A stretch of 40,905 nt of DNA from JBOGGN01 sp050744165 (GTDB taxonomy: Bacteria; Actinomycetota; Acidimicrobiia; Acidimicrobiales; Palsa-688): assembly GCA_050744165.1 (NCBI GenBank), contig JBOGGN010000122.1:1-40905 (forward strand), given 5' to 3'. A model generated the notes under the pieces. The model ran no database searches, was not told the DNA's origin, and saw only the letters and a program-made list of their open reading frames with translations. The stretch's first letter is position 1. Each line of letters starts with the position of its first letter. The position numbers were made by a program, and so were the translations under genes. Shown one piece after another: positions 37,995 to 40,905 of the stretch.

Positions 37995-38282
37995 GTGGTG
38001 GCCGCCGCCTGGCAGGACCTGGCCGGCATCCAGGCGGCGCTGCGCCAGGAGGCGGCGGAGCACCGGGCGGCCCGCACCGTCGCCGTGGCAAGTGTCGACG
38101 AGGCCGTCGAGGCGGCCCAGGGCGGATTTGTGACGCTTCCCTGGGCAGCGGTCGGCGAGGCGGGGGAGGCACGGCTGGGCGCGGCCGGGGTCACGGTGCG
38201 CTGCCTGCAGCGCCTTGACGGGAGCCTGCCGGCCCACGCCGAGGAGGACGGCCTGGTGGCGTTGTGCGCTCGGGCCTACTGA
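37995..38282 (+). CDS. proS: Detached C-terminal domain of prolyl-tRNA synthetase
   Basis: Ninety-five codons in the same frame as proS, beginning GTGGTG immediately after its TAG. VVAAAWQDLAGIQAALRQEA matches the helical linker after VPLG in short-type ProRS. EAAQGGFVTLPWAAVGEAGE matches the family's GFVxAxWCGxxxCE block with the cysteines lost. The protein ends LVALCARAY, matching the conserved C-terminal FAKAY-Tyr. The sequence is clean of further stops or frameshifts and keeps coding character. It is either read through, reinitiated as a separate subunit from GTG 37995 (no good Shine-Dalgarno), or part of one 468-residue enzyme broken by a single-base error. Confidence 0.75.
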   Translation: MVAAAWQDLAGIQAALRQEAAEHRAARTVAVASVDEAVEAAQGGFVTLPWAAVGEAGEARLGAAGVTVRCLQRLDGSLPAHAEEDGLVALCARAY

Positions 38283-38341
38283 CGCCGTCCTGACCGAGGC
38301 CGACGCCAGCCGGGGAACGCCGGAAGATAGGTGTCCGGGGC

Positions 38342-38347
38342 TATACT
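38342..38347 (+). promoter_or_regulatory. -10 box (TATACT) of the rimP-nusA-infB operon
   Basis: TATACT is the best -10 match in the window. It is placed 60 nt past the proS C-terminal stop and 153 nt before rimP. No convincing -35 was found at the expected distance. The leader that follows carries two hairpins. Confidence 0.5.
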
Positions 38348-38353
38348 TGAGCG

Positions 38354-38374
38354 GTCGTCTCTCCCCGAGGCGAC
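38354..38374 (+). promoter_or_regulatory. First leader hairpin upstream of rimP
   Basis: GTCGTC (38354-38359) pairs with GGCGAC (38369-38374) around a 9-nt loop, at the very start of the predicted leader RNA. Confidence 0.35.
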
Positions 38375-38388
38375 GCGTGGTGTGTCTG

Positions 38389-38446
38389 GCGTGGGCCTTT
38401 CCGACGGCAGGATTCTGCGACGGCAAAGGTGCCCACGCTTTTGTTT
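38389..38446 (+). terminator. Intrinsic-terminator-like attenuator in the rimP-nusA leader
   Basis: GCGTGGGC-CTTT (38389-38400) pairs with AAAGG-T-GCCCACGC (38425-38438): 12 pairs with one bulged T, including 8 perfect G/C-rich pairs. The loop holds a smaller GCAG-GATT-CTGC stem. The stem is followed directly by TTTTGTTTG. It lies after the promoter and 54 nt before rimP, so it would end transcription early unless read through. A second copy of GCGTGG at 38375-38380 could compete for the 3' arm. Confidence 0.65.
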
Positions 38447-38500
38447 GCACCGAGTTTGATTTCCCTGGGTTTGGTTCCTTGACGAGATGGGAGGTGGTGA

Positions 38501-38962
38501 ATGGTGGTTCCGGCACAATCGATCGGTGAGCTGGTCCAGCCGCTTGTCACCGCCGCCGGCCTCGAACTCTGGGATGTCGAGGTCAGCCCGGGCAATGTGC
38601 GGGTGCTCGTCGACCGCCCCGGCGGCGTGGACCTCGACGCCTTGGCTGACCTTCACCGCCGGATGGCGTCGGTGCTCGACGACTGCGACCTGCAAGTGTC
38701 GAGCCCGGGCGTGGAGCGAGTGCTGCGCACGCCAGCTCACTACCGGCAGTACCTAGGGGCCACGCTGAGTGTCAAGGCGGCGGAGCCGATTGACGGCTCG
38801 CGCCGTTTCGAGGGCGTGCTCCAAGAGGTGGGCGATGGGGGCATCACCCTCGACATCTCCGGGCGCACCCAGAGCTTGGCCTACGACCAGATCCAAAAGG
38901 CCCACAGCGTGTTCGTCTGGGGGCCGCGACCGCGGCCGGTTGCCAAGGGAGGCGCCCGATGA
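38501..38962 (+). CDS. rimP: Ribosome maturation factor RimP
   Basis: Needed for 30S subunit assembly. The product is 153 aa. The N-terminal domain has LVTAAGLELWDVEVSPGNVR, then VDRPGGVDLDALADLHRRMA. VSSPGVERVLRTPAHYRQYL is the family's SSPGxxRxL signature. The C-terminal SH3-like domain is FEGVLQEVGDGGITLDISGR. ATG at 38501 follows GGGAGGTGGTGA. It overlaps nusA by 4 nt (ATGA); rimP-nusA-ylxR-infB is a classical operon. Confidence 0.95.
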   Translation: MVVPAQSIGELVQPLVTAAGLELWDVEVSPGNVRVLVDRPGGVDLDALADLHRRMASVLDDCDLQVSSPGVERVLRTPAHYRQYLGATLSVKAAEPIDGSRRFEGVLQEVGDGGITLDISGRTQSLAYDQIQKAHSVFVWGPRPRPVAKGGAR

Positions 38963-40107
38963 AGGACAACTTCGCCTTCTTGGAGGCCCTCCAGCAGATC
39001 GCCCGCGACAAGGGCATCTCGGTCGATGTCCTGCTCGACGCACTGGCCAACGCCCTGGTGGCGGCCTACAAGCGCATGCCGGGGGCGGCCGAGGAGGCGG
39101 TGGTCACCGTCGACCCCGACTCGGGCGACATCCGGGTCTACGGTCAGGAACTGGACGAGGACGGCAACGTTGTCCGCGAGTGGGACGACACCCCGAAGGA
39201 CTTCGGGCGCATCGCCGCCCAGACCGCCAAGCAGGTCATCCTGCAGCGCATCCGGGAAGCCGAGCGGGACCTCAAATACGAGGAGTACGCCGGCCGCGAG
39301 GGCGACATCGTCACCGGCATCATCCAGCAAAGCGACAACCGCTACACCCTGCTCGACCTGGGCAAGGTGGAGGCACTGTTGCCGCAGGCCGAACAGGTCC
39401 CCTACGAGCGTTATGAGCATGGCGCCCGGCTGAAGGCGTACATCGTCGAAGTCCGCAAGACCACCAAAGGTCCCCAGATCGTTGTCAGCCGGACCCACCC
39501 GGGCCTGATCAAGCGGCTGTTCGAGTTGGAGGTCCCCGAGATCAACAGCGGGGTGGTCGAGATCAAGGCGGCGGCCCGGGAGCCGGGCCATCGAACCAAG
39601 ATCGCGGTGTGGTCCAACGACTCCAACGTGGATCCCGTTGGGGCCTGCGTCGGTGCCCGGGGGGCCCTGGTGCGCATGGTCACCAACGAACTGCGGGGCG
39701 AGAAGGTCGACATCGTTCCCTACTCCGACGAACCGCGGGAGTTCGTCATGCGAGCACTGCAGCCGGCCAAGGTCAAGGAAGTCCACTTGGACGAGGAGAC
39801 GGGCACGGCGACGGTGGTCGTGCACGACTTCCAGCTGTCGCTGGCCATCGGCAAGGAGGGCCAGAACGCCCGCCTGGCCGCCCGGTTGACGGGGTGGCGT
39901 ATCGATATCAAGAGCGAGACCCAGCTGGCCGAGGAGGAGGCCTACGCCAACCAGGAGTGGGCCGAAGGCGAGTGGGTTCAAAGCGATACCGGCGAGATGA
40001 TCTGGCAACCCGCGGAGGGCGGCGAGGCGCTGTCGGCCAAGGCTTGGGCCGAGAGTGAGGACGGCGGATCGTCTGCCGCCGGCAGCGGGGAGGAGGCGGT
40101 ACCGTAG
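38959..40107 (+). CDS. nusA: Transcription termination/antitermination protein NusA
   Basis: RNA polymerase-bound factor that modulates pausing, termination and antitermination. The product is 382 aa. The N-terminal domain has FLEALQQIARDKGISVDVLL then AALVAAYKRMPG-type helices. The S1 domain is about residues 108-175 (GDIVTGIIQQSDNRYTLLDL). KH1 has SRTHPGLIKRLFELEVPEIN and VKIAAR-type GVVEIKAAAREPGHRTKIAV, then DPVGACVGARGALVRMVTNE. KH2 has VHDFQLSLAIGKEGQNARLA. The C-terminal tail is short and acidic (WAESEDGG...), without the proteobacterial repeats. ATG at 38959 overlaps the rimP stop. Confidence 0.97.
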   Translation: MKDNFAFLEALQQIARDKGISVDVLLDALANALVAAYKRMPGAAEEAVVTVDPDSGDIRVYGQELDEDGNVVREWDDTPKDFGRIAAQTAKQVILQRIREAERDLKYEEYAGREGDIVTGIIQQSDNRYTLLDLGKVEALLPQAEQVPYERYEHGARLKAYIVEVRKTTKGPQIVVSRTHPGLIKRLFELEVPEINSGVVEIKAAAREPGHRTKIAVWSNDSNVDPVGACVGARGALVRMVTNELRGEKVDIVPYSDEPREFVMRALQPAKVKEVHLDEETGTATVVVHDFQLSLAIGKEGQNARLAARLTGWRIDIKSETQLAEEEAYANQEWAEGEWVQSDTGEMIWQPAEGGEALSAKAWAESEDGGSSAAGSGEEAVP

Positions 40108-40154
40108 GCCCGGACCCGGGCCTGCCAGCCCGCCGGGAGGCACCGGCGAGGCGG

Positions 40155-40469
40155 GTGGGGCCCGTGCGGACCTGTGTCGGCTGTCGGTCGGCGGCCCCGG
40201 CGGCAACGCTGGTACGGGTGGCCCGGGACAGAGCGGGATCGCTGGTCCTCGGCCGGGGCCACCCCGGGCGAGGTGCCTGGCTGTGCGATGCCGGGGGTGG
40301 GGTGCCCGAGTTGGGTTGTTTGGAGCAAGCGGCGCGCCGACTGGCGTTCAGCCGGGCCTTTCGGGCCCGGGTGGGCGACCAGGCGGTCGAGACGCTCAGA
40401 AGGACAGTACGAGAACGTGAGAGGATAGAGATGGGTGTGGCCGCCGGCCGCGCCGCAAGAAGGGATTGA
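40155..40469 (+). CDS. YlxR family RNA-binding protein (DUF448)
   Basis: A 104-aa protein between nusA and infB. RTCVGCRSAAPAATLVRVAR is the signature start. GRGHPGRGAWLCDAG is the conserved GRGAYLC block, and LEQAARRLAFSRAFRARVG the basic RNA-binding helix. Homologues bind nucleic acid and have been linked to RNase P or rRNA maturation in some bacteria. GTG at 40155 or at 40164 (directly before RTCVGC) can start it. It ends 8 nt before the proposed infB TTG. Confidence 0.9.
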   Translation: MGPVRTCVGCRSAAPAATLVRVARDRAGSLVLGRGHPGRGAWLCDAGGGVPELGCLEQAARRLAFSRAFRARVGDQAVETLRRTVRERERIEMGVAAGRAARRD

Positions 40470-40477
40470 CCTAGGAC

Positions 40478-40905
40478 TTGCCCAAGAAGATCCGCGTTTA
40501 CGAGTTGGCCCGCGAACTCGGCCTCACCAACAAGGAGGCTTTGGACCTCTGCCTGGATTTAGGCATCGGTGTCACCAGCCACTCGTCGAGCATTGAGGAC
40601 GCCCAAGGCGATCGCGTCCGCCGCAAGGCCGACCGCGAGGGGCTTCGCCGCGACAAACAACCCGACGAACCCGTCGAGGTCAAAGGACGCGCCGGGCGCG
40701 CCAGTCGAGGCGCCGACGGTGGCGACAGCGAGGCACTCGCGCCCACCGGTCCCTCGGCACCCACCACGCCGGCGCCAGCCGTGCCCGCGGTGACGAGCCC
40801 GGCACCGGTACCGGCCGCCGTTTCCCCGGTGGCACCGGCCCCGCTGGCACCGGCCCCGCAGGTTCGGGCCCCGCTGGCACCGGCCCCGGCCGCAGAGCCC
40901 TTGGC
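40478..40905 (+). CDS. infB: Translation initiation factor IF-2, N-terminal part (runs off the window)
   Basis: Only the first 142 codons or so are visible; the GTPase core lies outside. From TTG at 40478 the frame reads PKKIRVYELARELGLTNKEA followed by LDLCLDLGIGV, the conserved IF-2 N-terminal subdomain (KIRVYELAKELG-type). A charged stretch follows (DRVRRKADREGLRRDKQPDE), then an Ala/Pro-rich linker (PAPVPAAVSPVAPAPLAPAP) typical of high-GC actinobacterial IF-2. TTG is the only sensible start in frame close to the conserved sequence. Placement after nusA-ylxR confirms the call. Confidence 0.93.
   Translation, partial: MPKKIRVYELARELGLTNKEALDLCLDLGIGVTSHSSSIEDAQGDRVRRKADREGLRRDKQPDEPVEVKGRAGRASRGADGGDSEALAPTGPSAPTTPAPAVPAVTSPAPVPAAVSPVAPAPLAPAPQVRAPLAPAPAAEPL

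Noticed and set aside
1..40905. tRNA/rRNA genes, CRISPR arrays, insertion sequences, prophage or defence islands
   Set aside because: No cloverleaf, spaced-repeat array, transposase or phage gene was found by reading; the window is mainly housekeeping DNA. A tRNAscan or Infernal run would settle small RNAs.

Overview
The window is 40.9 kb of high-GC, gene-dense bacterial chromosome. Almost every gene is on the + strand, many start with GTG, and neighbours often overlap by 1-4 nt. The order recG-rsmD-coaD-sepIVA-DUF177-rpmF-plsX-acpP-rnc-mutM-smc-ftsY-ffh-rpsP-khpA-rimM-trmD-rplS-lepB-DUF2469-yraN ... comM-dprA-xer-whiG-rpsB-tsf-pyrH-frr-cdsA-dxr-rip1-ispG ... proS-rimP-nusA-ylxR-infB follows the mycobacterial/streptomycete housekeeping order. 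The DUF2469, SepIVA-like and WhiG-type genes also point to Actinomycetota. A deep, non-mycobacterial lineage such as Acidimicrobiia fits best, but that is inference from layout and composition, with no marker tree.

Layout. 1-6979: DNA repair (recG 3' part, mutM), an rRNA methylase, CoA, phospholipid and fatty-acid precursors (coaD, plsX, acpP), a division coiled coil, L32 and RNase III. 7153-17189: chromosome organisation (smc), SRP targeting (ftsY, ffh), ribosome/tRNA maturation (rpsP, khpA, rimM, trmD, rplS), signal peptidase and two small conserved genes. 17200-19669: a more variable block with a Cys/Met-metabolism PLP enzyme, two tiny minus-strand genes and a crotonase. 19847-24445: the DNA-uptake/recombination set comM-dprA-xer, then a WhiG/FliA sigma factor. 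24652-30356: translation and UMP kinase genes, then a CdsA with an enormous disordered N-terminus. 30518-34500: MEP isoprenoid enzymes (dxr, ispG) flanking a site-2 protease. 34588-36843: an accessory pair, a lone AbiEi/DUF559-like gene on the minus strand and an Eis-like acetyltransferase. 36876-40905: proS, split by an in-frame TAG, then rimP-nusA-ylxR-infB behind a leader holding a terminator-like attenuator.

Most notable observations: (1) proS carries an in-frame amber codon directly followed by GTGGTG and a fully open C-terminal domain. (2) Several gene gaps are bridged exactly by mini-ORFs of 5-31 codons whose start overlaps the upstream stop and whose stop overlaps the downstream start (NTGA at both ends), mostly before genes with no obvious Shine-Dalgarno; this looks like a termination-reinitiation relay. 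(3) A strong stem-loop plus T-tract lies between the rimP-nusA promoter and rimP. (4) TAnnnT boxes sit 6-10 nt before several start codons, implying leaderless mRNAs. (5) A divergent leaderless promoter pair drives echA and a 37-aa membrane protein gene. (6) There are recurrent short tandem duplications in gene gaps, and the usual rnhB slot is empty of rnhB. No tRNA, rRNA, CRISPR, IS or prophage was seen.
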